From Olleya sediminilitoris (lineage in GTDB: Bacteria; Bacteroidota; Bacteroidia; Flavobacteriales; Flavobacteriaceae), in assembly GCF_016785945.1 (NCBI RefSeq), contig NZ_JAEMEF010000010.1, positions 1 to 64,000 on the forward strand: DNA of 64,000 nt, in the 5' to 3' direction. How positions within the stretch are numbered: position 1 is the stretch's first letter; each line of letters opens with the position of its first letter. Below, one piece after another: positions 52,750-62,240 of this stretch. Below the pieces are notes generated by a model. That model had not been told where the DNA came from. It did not search any database and was given only the letters and a program-made list of their open reading frames with translations. A program made the translations under genes and the position numbers.

Positions 52750-53727
52750 CTATAAATAGACTTCTATTAGTTTAGCTGCTTTTGCTTGTATAGTGATATG
52801 GTTAATACAAGCAGGAATAATAATAGTTTGTCCCATTTTAAGACTGTAATCCATTGTGTCATTTTTGGCTCTAATTATAACCTCACCTTCAACACACATA
52901 TAAATAACAAACGAGTCCAAAGTTGTTAGGTCTCTAGTTATAGTTTTATTAAGCTCAATAATATTGGTTTCAAAATATGGAGATTTAACTAAAGGACTTG
53001 GTGCATTAGTTGTAATATTATAATTAGTTTTATAAGTGTCGTATACATTATAATCTATAGCATCTAATGCTAAGTCTGTATGCAATTCTCTTTTTTTTCC
53101 TGTTTTTTTATCAACTCTATCATAGTCATAAATACGATAGGTAATATTAGAAGTTTGTTGAATTTCTGCTAATAAAACACCAGCTCCAATAGCATGTACA
53201 CGTCCCGTAGGAATATAAAAGGTGTCTCCAGAAGTTACGGTTTCAATATTTAAAATCTTATTTAAAGTATTGTTTTCAAGATTATTGATGTATTGATCTT
53301 TTTCTACATCTTGATTAAAACCAACAATTAATTCAGCATTTTTTTCAGCTTGCATGACATACCACATTTCATTTTTTCCAAATGAGTTATGTCTTTCTTT
53401 AGCTAGCTCATTACTTGGATGTACCTGAATGGATAATGGTGTCTTGGCATCTATAAACTTTATTAATAAAGGAAAATCGTTACCAAAAGCATCGTAAACC
53501 TTTTGTCCAACAAAATCAGCTTTATAAGTTTTAATTAAATCTTTTAAAGTTTTACCTTCTAAGTTACCACTGTTTACAACCGTTTGATTGTCTTTAACGT
53601 CTGATATTTCCCAAGATTCACCAATACTATCTTGTGTGTAGGATTTATTTAAAACTGTTTTTAGTTTATCTCCTCCCCAAATTCGATAACTATAGACAGG
53701 ATTAAAAGTTAAGGGATATAATTTCAT
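52750..53727 (-). CDS. manA: Mannose-6-phosphate isomerase, class I
   Basis: A 325-residue cupin-type isomerase. It has the N-terminal YRIWGGDKL, zinc ligands in PLSIQVHPSNELA and NEMWYVMQAE, and IPTGRVHAIGAGVLLAEIQQ. It turns mannose 6-phosphate into fructose 6-phosphate. It is last in the five-gene catabolic operon, one base after glycerate kinase. Its presence points to mannose rather than glucose as the sugar released by the GH63-like enzyme. Confidence 0.93.
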   Translation of the reverse strand: MKLYPLTFNPVYSYRIWGGDKLKTVLNKSYTQDSIGESWEISDVKDNQTVVNSGNLEGKTLKDLIKTYKADFVGQKVYDAFGNDFPLLIKFIDAKTPLSIQVHPSNELAKERHNSFGKNEMWYVMQAEKNAELIVGFNQDVEKDQYINNLENNTLNKILNIETVTSGDTFYIPTGRVHAIGAGVLLAEIQQTSNITYRIYDYDRVDKKTGKKRELHTDLALDAIDYNVYDTYKTNYNITTNAPSPLVKSPYFETNIIELNKTITRDLTTLDSFVIYMCVEGEVIIRAKNDTMDYSLKMGQTIIIPACINHITIQAKAAKLIEVYL

Positions 53728-53728
53728 A

Positions 53729-54862
53729 TTAAGCTAGTTGTTTGATATGGCTAATAAATTTTTTAGTAATAGCTTTAAGATGAATGCGAGTGTTTTGCAT
53801 AGCATCATCCAAATTTTTTGATTCAGTTATAATTTGTGAGGCATAATTAATACCCATGGTGTTTAATTGTTTATCATTAATATCAATTGCACCACAAAAA
53901 ACTGCGACCTTAATATTATTTTGTGTTGATACATCTAACACACCTTGAATAGTTTTACCTGCTAAGGTCTGATTATCTAATTTACCTTCACCAGTTATTA
54001 TCCAATCAGCATTTAAAATTTGATTGTCAAAATTAGATAATTTTTTGATTAATTTATTACCACTTTCAAGATTTCCGTTTAAAAATATTTTAGAAGCAAT
54101 TCCCATTCCTCCTGCAGCACCAGAACCTGGTATTGTTTGAGGGTCTATTTTAAATATAAGACTAATTAATCTAGAAAAATCCTTAAGACCTTTATCTAAT
54201 AGTAATATGTCTTGTTTGTTAGCACCTTTTTGAGCTGCGTAAACATATGAAGCTCCTTTTTTTCCGTATAAAGGATTGGTAACATCACATGCAATTTGAA
54301 ATTCTGTTTGAAAAATTTTGGGGTTAACTTGAGAGATATCTATGGATTTGATAGAGGATAAATTTTTGCCAATCGGGTTAACGGTTTTAAATTTTTTATC
54401 TAAAAATCGGTAACCTAATGCAGTTGCCATACCAATGCCACAGTCGTTGGTAGCACTTCCGCCAATACCAAGTATGATTTTTTTTGCACCTTTATTTAAA
54501 GCATCCAAAATAAGTTCTCCAGTACCAATTGTTGTCGTGATTTTACAATCTAATTGTTCGGGTTTTAACAATTTTAATCCAGAAGCTTCTGCCATTTCTA
54601 TAAAAGCAGTTTCATTTTTTGAAGCGTAAATATAACTGGCTTCAATTGCAGAAAATAAAGGATTGCTAACAGTGGTTTTAATGGTTTTTCCGTTTAGATA
54701 ATACTTAACAATATCTATCGTGCCATCACCACCATCTGCTAATGGAAGTTTAATAATATTTGCATTTGGGATTTCTTTTTTGATCTGTTTTTCTACAATA
54801 TCACAAAATTCTAAACTTGTTAAAGAGTTTTTAAATTTATCAGGAGCAATTACTATTTTCAT
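53729..54862 (-). CDS. glxK: Glycerate kinase
   Basis: A 377-residue GlxK-family kinase (PF02595 type): IVIAPDKFKNSLTSLE at the start, LPLADGGDGTIDIV, LGIGGSATNDCGIGMATALG, GSGAAGGMGIA, and TGEGKLDNQTLAGK. It phosphorylates D-glycerate to 2-phosphoglycerate, which enters glycolysis. It lies eight bases after the symporter gene. Next to a mannosylglycerate hydrolase-like gene it would consume the glycerate released. Confidence 0.93.
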   Translation of the reverse strand: MKIVIAPDKFKNSLTSLEFCDIVEKQIKKEIPNANIIKLPLADGGDGTIDIVKYYLNGKTIKTTVSNPLFSAIEASYIYASKNETAFIEMAEASGLKLLKPEQLDCKITTTIGTGELILDALNKGAKKIILGIGGSATNDCGIGMATALGYRFLDKKFKTVNPIGKNLSSIKSIDISQVNPKIFQTEFQIACDVTNPLYGKKGASYVYAAQKGANKQDILLLDKGLKDFSRLISLIFKIDPQTIPGSGAAGGMGIASKIFLNGNLESGNKLIKKLSNFDNQILNADWIITGEGKLDNQTLAGKTIQGVLDVSTQNNIKVAVFCGAIDINDKQLNTMGINYASQIITESKNLDDAMQNTRIHLKAITKKFISHIKQLA

Positions 54863-54870
54863 ATTGTTTT

Positions 54871-56478
54871 TTAGCTTAAAAGTCTACCAATATACGTGGC
54901 AAAAAAGACAATAAAAATAAAGTAAGATAGTAAAATTATAACTTCTTTTTTACCTGCTTTATAAACCGTTATGTCTAAACCTGGTTTGGTTTCTTTTTTA
55001 ATAATTTTACTTACAATTAATGCAATAATTATAGTGATTATACACCCAATGGCATTCCACCAAAACCAAAAGATGCTTGGTACATATAACCATAAATAAA
55101 TATTAAATAATACACCAGCTACAATTCCTAAATTAGCACCTAATGCATGTGTTTTTTTAGTTAAAATAGCTAAAATGAATGCTGCTAAAATAGGACCATA
55201 AAACACAGAGCTAATTTTATTAATAACCTCTATAACTGTACCTTCAATACTTCCAGCAAAAAAGGCAAAAAACAAACAAACCAATCCCCAAAAAACGGAT
55301 AGAAATCTAGAATATTGGACATATTTATTATCTGGCATGTCAGGTTTAAATCGTTTAATAAAATCTTCTAAAGTGACTGCTGATAAAGAATTAACTGTAG
55401 AACTTAAAGACGACATTGCTGCAGACATTATTGCTACAATTAAAATACCTATTACACCATTAGGTAAGTATTTAATTATAAAAACAGGTACCATTAAATC
55501 GGCTTTTTTACCTTCTAAACTTGTAATGTTACTTTGATAAATAGAGTTTAAAAGTTCTTGAAAACTAGCATCCTGAAGGATTAAAGTACCTAAGACTAGT
55601 CCCATTATACAGTAAGTTAAAGTTATAGGAAACCTAAATAGACCATTAGCTAATAATAACCTTTTAATAGTTGGTAGTCCTTTTGCAGATAATAAACGTT
55701 GCGATTGTGTTTGATCAGTTCCGTAATAGGACGCATATAAAAAGAAACCTCCAATTATCATAGGCCAAAAACCAAACTCATCATTTTTATCGGCATTATT
55801 AAATCCCCATTTAGAAAAATCAACAGCTGTTAATCGGTCTTTATCAACTAGAGTTATAAAATTATCATAACCACCTAATTCGCTTAAACCATAAAAAAGG
55901 CAAATTATTATTCCGAAAAATAGAATACACATTTGTATAACATCTCCCCAAATTACAGCTTTCATACCACCTTGAAATGAATAAATCATGGTTATAACTC
56001 CAATAATTAATATTGAAATCCAAAACTCTATTCCAATAGTGGCCTGTAATATTAGAGCCATAGTGTAAACCATTACACCTGTTGCTACAGAGCGACTTAT
56101 TTGAAAAACAAAACTTATTAATAATCTAGATGAAGCATCAAAACGACGTTCTAAAAACTCGTAAACACTTACAATGCCTGACTTATATAATGTAGGTATA
56201 ATAGCAATTAATAAAAATGCCATTGCTAATGGTACGCCAAACTCGTAAGTTAACCATTGTAATCCTCCACCATCTTTTAGACCTACAAAGGCTGGAGCCG
56301 AAATAAAACTTATGGCAGACAATTGGGTAGCCATAGTTGATAAACTTAACGGAAACCAACCCATAGATTGACCACCTAAAAAGTAATCTTTAGAGTTTTT
56401 GTTTTCTTTAAAAAAATAACCAATCCCTAAAAATCCTATTAAGTATAATACAATTATGATGTAGTCTATATAATTCAT
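54871..56478 (-). CDS. Sodium:solute symporter (SSS family)
   Basis: A 535-residue protein with about 13-14 membrane segments and SSS motifs: KDYFLGGQSMGWFPLSLS near the start, FYGLSELGG, YGTDQTQSQRLLSAK, and SAAMSSLSSTVNSLSAVT. The last holds the conserved sodium-site serines. It would bring a solute through the inner membrane. It is in the middle of the catabolic operon, so the cargo is probably mannosylglycerate or its glucose analogue. Confidence 0.92.
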   Translation of the reverse strand: MNYIDYIIIVLYLIGFLGIGYFFKENKNSKDYFLGGQSMGWFPLSLSTMATQLSAISFISAPAFVGLKDGGGLQWLTYEFGVPLAMAFLLIAIIPTLYKSGIVSVYEFLERRFDASSRLLISFVFQISRSVATGVMVYTMALILQATIGIEFWISILIIGVITMIYSFQGGMKAVIWGDVIQMCILFFGIIICLFYGLSELGGYDNFITLVDKDRLTAVDFSKWGFNNADKNDEFGFWPMIIGGFFLYASYYGTDQTQSQRLLSAKGLPTIKRLLLANGLFRFPITLTYCIMGLVLGTLILQDASFQELLNSIYQSNITSLEGKKADLMVPVFIIKYLPNGVIGILIVAIMSAAMSSLSSTVNSLSAVTLEDFIKRFKPDMPDNKYVQYSRFLSVFWGLVCLFFAFFAGSIEGTVIEVINKISSVFYGPILAAFILAILTKKTHALGANLGIVAGVLFNIYLWLYVPSIFWFWWNAIGCIITIIIALIVSKIIKKETKPGLDITVYKAGKKEVIILLSYFIFIVFFATYIGRLLS

Positions 56479-56500
56479 CTGGTTTTAATTAGTTGATTGT

Positions 56501-57856
56501 TTATTGGTTTATTAAATCTAAAAATAATGCAGCACTCCATGAAAAATTATGTCCTCCATAACCTGCTTTACCATCTTTATGAGCTTCTTTTCTTGGGTCA
56601 AAATATTCATAAAAGCCATTATTTTTAATAATTTCAATGGTATCTTCTTTTATTCGTTTTGCAACATCATCAAAACCATTTTGTTTTAAACCATAGTATA
56701 ACATCCAGTTTAGATTAACCCATACAGGTCCTCTCCAGTATTTTTTAGGATTAAATCTGTCGCTTGTAGGATCAAAAGAAGCACAAAGGTATTGGTCTGA
56801 ATCCCCAAATTTAGCCATCATAATGTCAACCATTTTTTTAGCTCTTTCTTTACTAGGTAAGTTGGCAAAAAGTGGTGTAAAAGATGAAGATGATATGTGC
56901 CTTAATAATTTTTCGTTTCTTAAATCATAATGCACGTATACACCCAATTCTGAATCGTAAAGTTTGCTATTAATAGATTCTGTTCCTTTTTTCTGCCATT
57001 TTTGAAGTTGTTCAATTTTGTCTTCATTGTTACCAATGATACCGTATAAATCAATAAGACTTTGATTAGATTTAAGTAAGACTGCATTAAACAATGGGTC
57101 TTGAATTAAAAACGGAGAAAGTTGGGCTATTTTTTGATCGTTATAATTATTTTGTTTTGCTATTTCGATAATATGTAAATAGTGATCGTATTCTCTTTTA
57201 GAGGGTCTTTGTGTAGCATCTACATGGGTTGTGTCTCGTCTTTCAAAAGTATATTCAGGAGGATTCATGGTGTCCCAAATATCGTCCCATATAGGGGAGT
57301 TGTCAGTACCTGATTCCCAATTATGGTAGATATAAACTAGACCTTCATTTTGAGGATCACGTTGGTTGTAAAAGTATTCGTGGTTTTTATACACTTTATC
57401 AATTGTACTTTCAATAAAACTTAACGTTGCTTTTTTGTTTTTACTAATACGGTATAAATCCTGAAGCACAAATCCTGTTACAGGTGGTTGAGTCATACCT
57501 GTAGATTTATATTTTTCTGAGGATTGAGGATGTAAATCTGAACGATGAAAATCTGGTCCAGGAAAATAAGAATCACTTTCTGTATGAAAAATAATATGTG
57601 GTATAAACCCATTACTCCATTGAGCGTCTAATAATGTCTCTATTTCTTTTTCTGCTTTAGGCATATCAAAATGTGCAAAACCAATTGCAATTAATCCTGA
57701 ATCCCAGAACCATTGAAAAGGGTATAGTTTGGCACATGGTATGCTAAATTTGTCTTTCCAGTTATTGTTTAATACTGTAATAGCGTTGTTTTGTAAATCC
57801 TTCATATACTTTAAAGATTGTAAGTTTTTTTGATTTCGGAAAAAATAACCCATCAT
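56501..57856 (-). CDS. GH63-like glycoside hydrolase, probable mannosylglycerate hydrolase
   Basis: A 451-residue alpha/alpha-barrel glucosidase/trehalase-like enzyme. Motifs include W49-F-W-D52 followed by SGLIAIGFAH, QPPV (123-126), and HNWESGTDNSP (178-188), where D185 is the likely general acid. A Glu in GFYEYFDP near the C-terminus is the likely base. These match bacterial mannosylglycerate hydrolases of GH63. No signal peptide is seen, so it is cytoplasmic; an ATG at 57805 is an alternative start. Neighbours (glycerate kinase, ManA) fit mannosylglycerate, with glucosylglycerate as the alternative. Confidence 0.78.
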   Translation of the reverse strand: MMGYFFRNQKNLQSLKYMKDLQNNAITVLNNNWKDKFSIPCAKLYPFQWFWDSGLIAIGFAHFDMPKAEKEIETLLDAQWSNGFIPHIIFHTESDSYFPGPDFHRSDLHPQSSEKYKSTGMTQPPVTGFVLQDLYRISKNKKATLSFIESTIDKVYKNHEYFYNQRDPQNEGLVYIYHNWESGTDNSPIWDDIWDTMNPPEYTFERRDTTHVDATQRPSKREYDHYLHIIEIAKQNNYNDQKIAQLSPFLIQDPLFNAVLLKSNQSLIDLYGIIGNNEDKIEQLQKWQKKGTESINSKLYDSELGVYVHYDLRNEKLLRHISSSSFTPLFANLPSKERAKKMVDIMMAKFGDSDQYLCASFDPTSDRFNPKKYWRGPVWVNLNWMLYYGLKQNGFDDVAKRIKEDTIEIIKNNGFYEYFDPRKEAHKDGKAGYGGHNFSWSAALFLDLINQ

Positions 57857-57902
57857 TTTTATAATTAAAATGATGAGTTATAAGACTAATTAATAGTGTA
57901 AA

Positions 57903-60569
57903 TTAAAAGTTGAATGTTGCTGTTAAAAATAGACGTCTAGGTAATATTGGTCTTCCTACAAAAAACTCTCCATCTGCAGATTGCCCCGCAATACCAGCTC
58001 TTGGATTACCTTCTGTAATACCAGAACTATTAAATAAATTAAATACTGATAATCCAAAACGTAACGAAGTGTCTTCGTTGGTTTGTAGTGTATATCCAGC
58101 GCCTAACCTTGCAATTGTAATAGCATCTAACTCTACATTATTAGTATCGTCTGTAAATTTTTTACCTGTGTGGTTGATTGCAAAGCTTGCGTCAAAGACT
58201 TTATTGTCATAATTAAGACCAATGTTTCCTAATAGCTTGGGTTGTCTACCAATTTCATTACCTTCATTAATCGTACTTGTTGTACCATTAACTAAATCTT
58301 CAGTTTGATTAGTTGTAATCTCGTGGTTCTGGTAAGTTAAGGTAGCAGATACATTTATATAATCTGTAAATTTATATTTACCAGTAGCTTCTAAACCTAT
58401 TGTTTGTGTAGATTGTTCGCTTCTAGCTTGGTCTACTAATTGACCACCAGAAATGGCTTGATCTATACGAATACGATCACTCAATCCAACGTAATAAGCA
58501 GCTACTGATCCTGAAAATTTAGAAACCCCAAATTTAGCACCAATTTCACCTTGTAAAATTGTTTCAGCCTCATAATTTGTATCTCTTATTCCTGGAGTTG
58601 GACCAAAGCCACGTTGTTGTGGGAAAAAGTAACCTTTAGAAAAGTTAGCATATAAGTTTGTAGCATCAGTTAATTTGTATAAACCAGCTAATGATATTGC
58701 CCAATCTGTATCTTTAATTTCACCTGTAGTAAAAGTACCATCAGCAAATTGTACGTTTTGTAAGTTAGTTGTTAATTCGGCATCTTCATAAATCTGAGTT
58801 TCTTCTAAACCACCTCTTCTAAATGTTCCAGTAGTTGATTCTATTCTAAAACCAACATCAAAACGCCATCTATCAAAAACCATTTCATCTGTCAAATAAA
58901 ATGCAGTTCTGCTTTGTGTTAAGTAATTATTAGCAGTCATACCAATTCTGTTATACAAGCCACCTTCAGAATAAATTACATTATTTCCTCCAGCATCTGT
59001 GTAGCTTAGGTTTACAAGTTGTGGGTTGTTATTAAATTCTGATAGTACTCTGTATTGATAATTTACATCTTCGGCTTCTGTTCTGGCTAAAAACGTTCCT
59101 GCTGTATAAGTATGTATTCCATCATCAGATTTTAATATAAAACTAGCTTCACCAGAATAGTCTGTCATTGGTCTTAACCTGTCAACGTGTAAGTTTTCTA
59201 CCACCAAATCATTATCATTAATTTGGTTACCAGCTCCACCTTGATAGCTTGCACTAAAAGCGGTATTATCTGGCGCGACAGCTGCAACATAATCATTTAT
59301 AGTAATAGGGTTACCATAGTCACCACTACCACCTACATATAATGCAAAATTGTGTTGATAGCTAGCGTACTTGACTTTAGATTTAAATTTAAGATTATCG
59401 TTTAAGTTATAATTAAAATCTGCTAAAAGATAACCACCTTTAGTGTATACACCATCTTCAATAGGACTTTCATAAACTCCTCCAGGTGTTAAAAATGAAG
59501 TGTTAGCAAGTTCACCAGATAGTAATTGGCTAACCTCTTCGCCATCATTACCATTTAATCTTTCTCTTGACCCTCCATCAAGAGGTAATGGTAAGTAAAA
59601 TTGTGCTTTATCATTAATGTATTGACCATGAACAGTAAAAGATCCATTCTCAAATTTTTGTTTTATATTTCCTCTAAATTGAACTCCTTTTGTAGCTAGT
59701 CCAGTTTCAATTGGTCCATCATCTTTTCTTATAAAACCAGTAAATGCATAGTAGGTATTAGAATCTTCACTGCCTATTTGTCCACCAGTATAGAAATCGG
59801 TTTTTAGTCTTCCATTATTTCCCCATTCAATGTTAATTAAATTTTCGTCATTAGAATCTCCTGTTTTACTAGTGTAATTAATAATACCAGCAACAGATCC
59901 TGCTCCATATAGTACAGCAGATCCACCTCTAACAAATTCTACCCCTTTAAAACCAACATCTGGTCTTGCATAAACATCGTGTGCAGATGAGTTTAAACCA
60001 AACGTGCTCATAAGTGGCATGCCGTCATATTGCAAAGGGTTAAAAACATATTGTCCACCAGAGGGAAGTCCTCTCACAAAAAGGTTGGTTGCTGTTTCTC
60101 CACCACCGCCTTCAGCAGTAATACCTGGTACATCTCTTAAAATATCTGCTTGACTATTGGCAGATAATCTAGTAATTTCTTTAATTCCTTTACTACTTAT
60201 TGACAAAGGCGCTTGTTTTTGTGATCTAAAAGTAGAAGAAGCAGTAAGTACAATTTCATCCAAATTATTACCTTCTTCTAAAATAATATCAAGTATAATT
60301 GGGTTACCGTTTAAATTTACTTTTTTTATTAAAGTAGTATATCCAATGTAAGAAACCTGTAACTCTTTACTACCTGTAAGGTCAGATACTGTAAACTGGA
60401 AATTTCCATCAAAATCAGTTGAAGTTCCTACATTTGAGTTAATAATTAAAATGTTAGCATTAGGAATAGGTAATCCAGAATTATCTTTTACTGTTCCTGA
60501 TATTTCTGTTTGTGCAAACATCGAAAAACAACAAAATAATAATAATAGAGTGGTCGTTAGTTTTTTCAT
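57903..60569 (-). CDS. TonB-dependent outer-membrane receptor
   Basis: An 888-residue protein: signal peptide (1-19), CarboxypepD_reg-like domain (residues about 22-100; ISGTVKDNSGLPIPNANI), a plug domain (ADILRDVPGITAEGG, GVEFVRGGSAVLYGAGS), and a beta-barrel ending in FLTATFNF with terminal aromatic Phe. No SusD gene follows, so it is the stand-alone type. It is first in the operon of symporter, GH63, kinase and isomerase, and faces a LacI gene and operators. It probably carries the glycoside across the outer membrane. Confidence 0.92.
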   Translation of the reverse strand: MKKLTTTLLLLFCCFSMFAQTEISGTVKDNSGLPIPNANILIINSNVGTSTDFDGNFQFTVSDLTGSKELQVSYIGYTTLIKKVNLNGNPIILDIILEEGNNLDEIVLTASSTFRSQKQAPLSISSKGIKEITRLSANSQADILRDVPGITAEGGGGETATNLFVRGLPSGGQYVFNPLQYDGMPLMSTFGLNSSAHDVYARPDVGFKGVEFVRGGSAVLYGAGSVAGIINYTSKTGDSNDENLINIEWGNNGRLKTDFYTGGQIGSEDSNTYYAFTGFIRKDDGPIETGLATKGVQFRGNIKQKFENGSFTVHGQYINDKAQFYLPLPLDGGSRERLNGNDGEEVSQLLSGELANTSFLTPGGVYESPIEDGVYTKGGYLLADFNYNLNDNLKFKSKVKYASYQHNFALYVGGSGDYGNPITINDYVAAVAPDNTAFSASYQGGAGNQINDNDLVVENLHVDRLRPMTDYSGEASFILKSDDGIHTYTAGTFLARTEAEDVNYQYRVLSEFNNNPQLVNLSYTDAGGNNVIYSEGGLYNRIGMTANNYLTQSRTAFYLTDEMVFDRWRFDVGFRIESTTGTFRRGGLEETQIYEDAELTTNLQNVQFADGTFTTGEIKDTDWAISLAGLYKLTDATNLYANFSKGYFFPQQRGFGPTPGIRDTNYEAETILQGEIGAKFGVSKFSGSVAAYYVGLSDRIRIDQAISGGQLVDQARSEQSTQTIGLEATGKYKFTDYINVSATLTYQNHEITTNQTEDLVNGTTSTINEGNEIGRQPKLLGNIGLNYDNKVFDASFAINHTGKKFTDDTNNVELDAITIARLGAGYTLQTNEDTSLRFGLSVFNLFNSSGITEGNPRAGIAGQSADGEFFVGRPILPRRLFLTATFNF

Positions 60570-60649
60570 TTTATTAAGAATTAGTTAATTTTATGCTAAT
60601 ATAAATACGAATTAATCATTTTTGTATGTAAAAAAGTACGATATTTACA

Positions 60650-60674
60650 CGCAAACGTTTGCGAAAACGTTTGA
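60650..60674. promoter_or_regulatory. Tandem LacI-type operators between the TonB receptor and LacI genes
   Basis: A perfect 14-base palindrome CGCAAACGTTTGCG (60650-60663) is followed, centre-to-centre 12 bases away, by AAAACGTTTG (60664-60673). Both carry the central CG and AACGTT core of LacI/GalR operators. They lie just upstream of the lacI-family gene and about 80 bases upstream of the TonB receptor gene, so one complex could control both directions. Confidence 0.75.
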
Positions 60675-60687
60675 AATTTTATTTTAA

Positions 60688-61710
60688 ATGAAGAAAGAAG
60701 TCACAACATTAAAAAAATTAGCGCAAACCTTAGAGTTGTCAATATCAACAGTATCAAGAGCATTAAATGATCATCCAGATATAAGTATAGATACTAAAGA
60801 AAAAGTAAAAGCTTTAGCCTTAAAACTAAATTACGTCCCAAATATTTTTGCAAAAGGATTTAGAAAACATAGATCTAATATAATTGGTGTTATAGTACCA
60901 AATATTACACATTATTTTACCACCACTATTGTAAGAGGTATTGTGGAAGAAGCAGAGAGTAAAGGGTTTAGAGTTATTATATCAGAGTCAAATAATGATA
61001 TTGAAAAACAAAAGGAAATGTTTAATACAATGATTCAGTTTGGTGTGGATGGTATTTTAGCATCATTAACCAAACGCACCAGAGAGGTAGATCATATATT
61101 AGCAACCTTAAATAATATTCCAATTGTTTTATTTGATAAAGTGTCTAATAAAATTCCGTGTACCCAAATTACTATTAATGATGAGGAAGCAGCTTATAAT
61201 ATTGTTGAGCATTTAATTAATATTGGTAAAAAACGTATTGCAATAATTAAGGAAAGCGAATATTCTTATAATTCTGAAAAACGTTATTCAGGCTATTTAA
61301 AAGCTTTAAAAGAGCACGATATAGCGTTGGATCCTAAAATGGTTATTAGTGTTGAAGATATATCAATAAAAGAAGGAAAACGAATGACTAATATTTTATT
61401 AAGTTCTAAAGAGCGTCCTGATGCTATCTTTGCAATAACTGATGGAGCAGCAATTGGTGTGATACAAACTCTTAATAAATTTAATGTCAAAATTCCGGAA
61501 GATATAGCAGTTGTTGGATTTAGCAACTCAGTTTACTCAACTATAATTGAACCTAAATTAACGACAGTAGATCAGCCAGGAGAAAAAATTGGTCGTACAG
61601 CAGTTAAATATCTTATAAATGAAATAAATCTACCTGAAGATAATATTACCAATAAATTAGTTGAAATAAAAAGTAATATAGTAATTAGAGATTCATCTTT
61701 TAAATCATAA
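60688..61710 (+). CDS. LacI-family transcriptional regulator
   Basis: A 340-residue protein with an N-terminal helix-turn-helix and hinge (LKKLAQTLELSISTVSRALN, then KVKALALKLNYVPN) and a periplasmic-binding-protein-like sensor (IIGVIVPNITHYF ... VVGFSNSVYSTIIEPKLTTV). The ligand is likely the glycoside or a breakdown product used by the divergent operon. It starts 14 bases after tandem operator sites, so it is probably autoregulated. Confidence 0.93.
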   Translation: MKKEVTTLKKLAQTLELSISTVSRALNDHPDISIDTKEKVKALALKLNYVPNIFAKGFRKHRSNIIGVIVPNITHYFTTTIVRGIVEEAESKGFRVIISESNNDIEKQKEMFNTMIQFGVDGILASLTKRTREVDHILATLNNIPIVLFDKVSNKIPCTQITINDEEAAYNIVEHLINIGKKRIAIIKESEYSYNSEKRYSGYLKALKEHDIALDPKMVISVEDISIKEGKRMTNILLSSKERPDAIFAITDGAAIGVIQTLNKFNVKIPEDIAVVGFSNSVYSTIIEPKLTTVDQPGEKIGRTAVKYLINEINLPEDNITNKLVEIKSNIVIRDSSFKS

Positions 61711-61746
61711 AAAAAAACGCTGTAAATAAATTATTTACAGCGTTTT
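61708..61746. terminator. Bidirectional terminator between lacI-type gene and ssrA
   Basis: The stem AACGCTGTAAATAA/TTATTTACAGCGTT (61716-61729, 61731-61744) has an A tract on the left and a T tract on the right, serving the converging lacI-type and ssrA transcripts. Confidence 0.85.
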
Positions 61747-61748
61747 TG

Positions 61749-62141
61749 TGGAGTCGGAGAGAATCGAACTCTCGTCCAAACAAGTAACCAAAGGGCTTTC
61801 TACACGTTTATTCTTTTCTTAGGTTTTCGATTAAAAGCTGGTTAAAGACAACCCACTTTTAACTTATCTTTTTTAGTTTCGAAAAAGCATCAAAGCGCTA
61901 CTTAATCTATATTGACATTTTCGATGCCTCAAAATGGAACGCCGTCAATCAAGGCTTTCCGGAGACATAAAGCTTGCTCACCTTGTGAGCCGAGGCTTAA
62001 TCCTACTATAATTCAGATTAGGCAGCTAAAGCGTAGTTATTCTCGCCGATTAAAAAGTTGACTTAGCGTTTAACGAGTTCAAAATCATTACTCGACGTGC
62101 TTACCGTTTAATTAATCTCGCTGTCAAAACCAGTCGACCCC
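61749..62141 (-). ncRNA. ssrA: Transfer-messenger RNA (tmRNA)
   Basis: Read on the minus strand, the 5' end is GGGGTCGACTGGTTTTGACAG and the 3' end GTTCGATTCTCTCCGACTCC plus A, forming the tRNA-like acceptor (GGGGTCG pairs with CGACTCC). The T-arm GAGAGTTCGATTCTCTC is intact. The resume frame at 62047-62018 reads GENNYALAA and stop, the Bacteroidota-type degradation tag. CCA appears not to be encoded. It rescues stalled ribosomes with SmpB. Confidence 0.96.
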
Positions 62142-62165
62142 ATTTTTAATTAAATTATAAGAATG

Positions 62166-62173
62166 CAAAATTA
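62166..62173 (-). promoter_or_regulatory. -7 promoter element TAATTTTG of ssrA
   Basis: An exact TAnnTTTG box on the minus strand, 24 bases before the mature tmRNA 5' end, implying a short 5' precursor removed by RNase P. Confidence 0.5.
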
Positions 62174-62240
62174 CTAAAAAGTTTGTTTAACCATGCATTA
62201 ACTCTTAATTTAGTGCAAACTTTATACCAATTATATTTAA

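Noticed and set aside
61749-61800. tRNA gene suspected from the GTTCGATTC arm
   Set aside because: It is the 3' part of tmRNA; the 5' partner and the tag reading frame lie at 62141 and 62018-62047. No stand-alone tRNA or rRNA gene was seen in the window.
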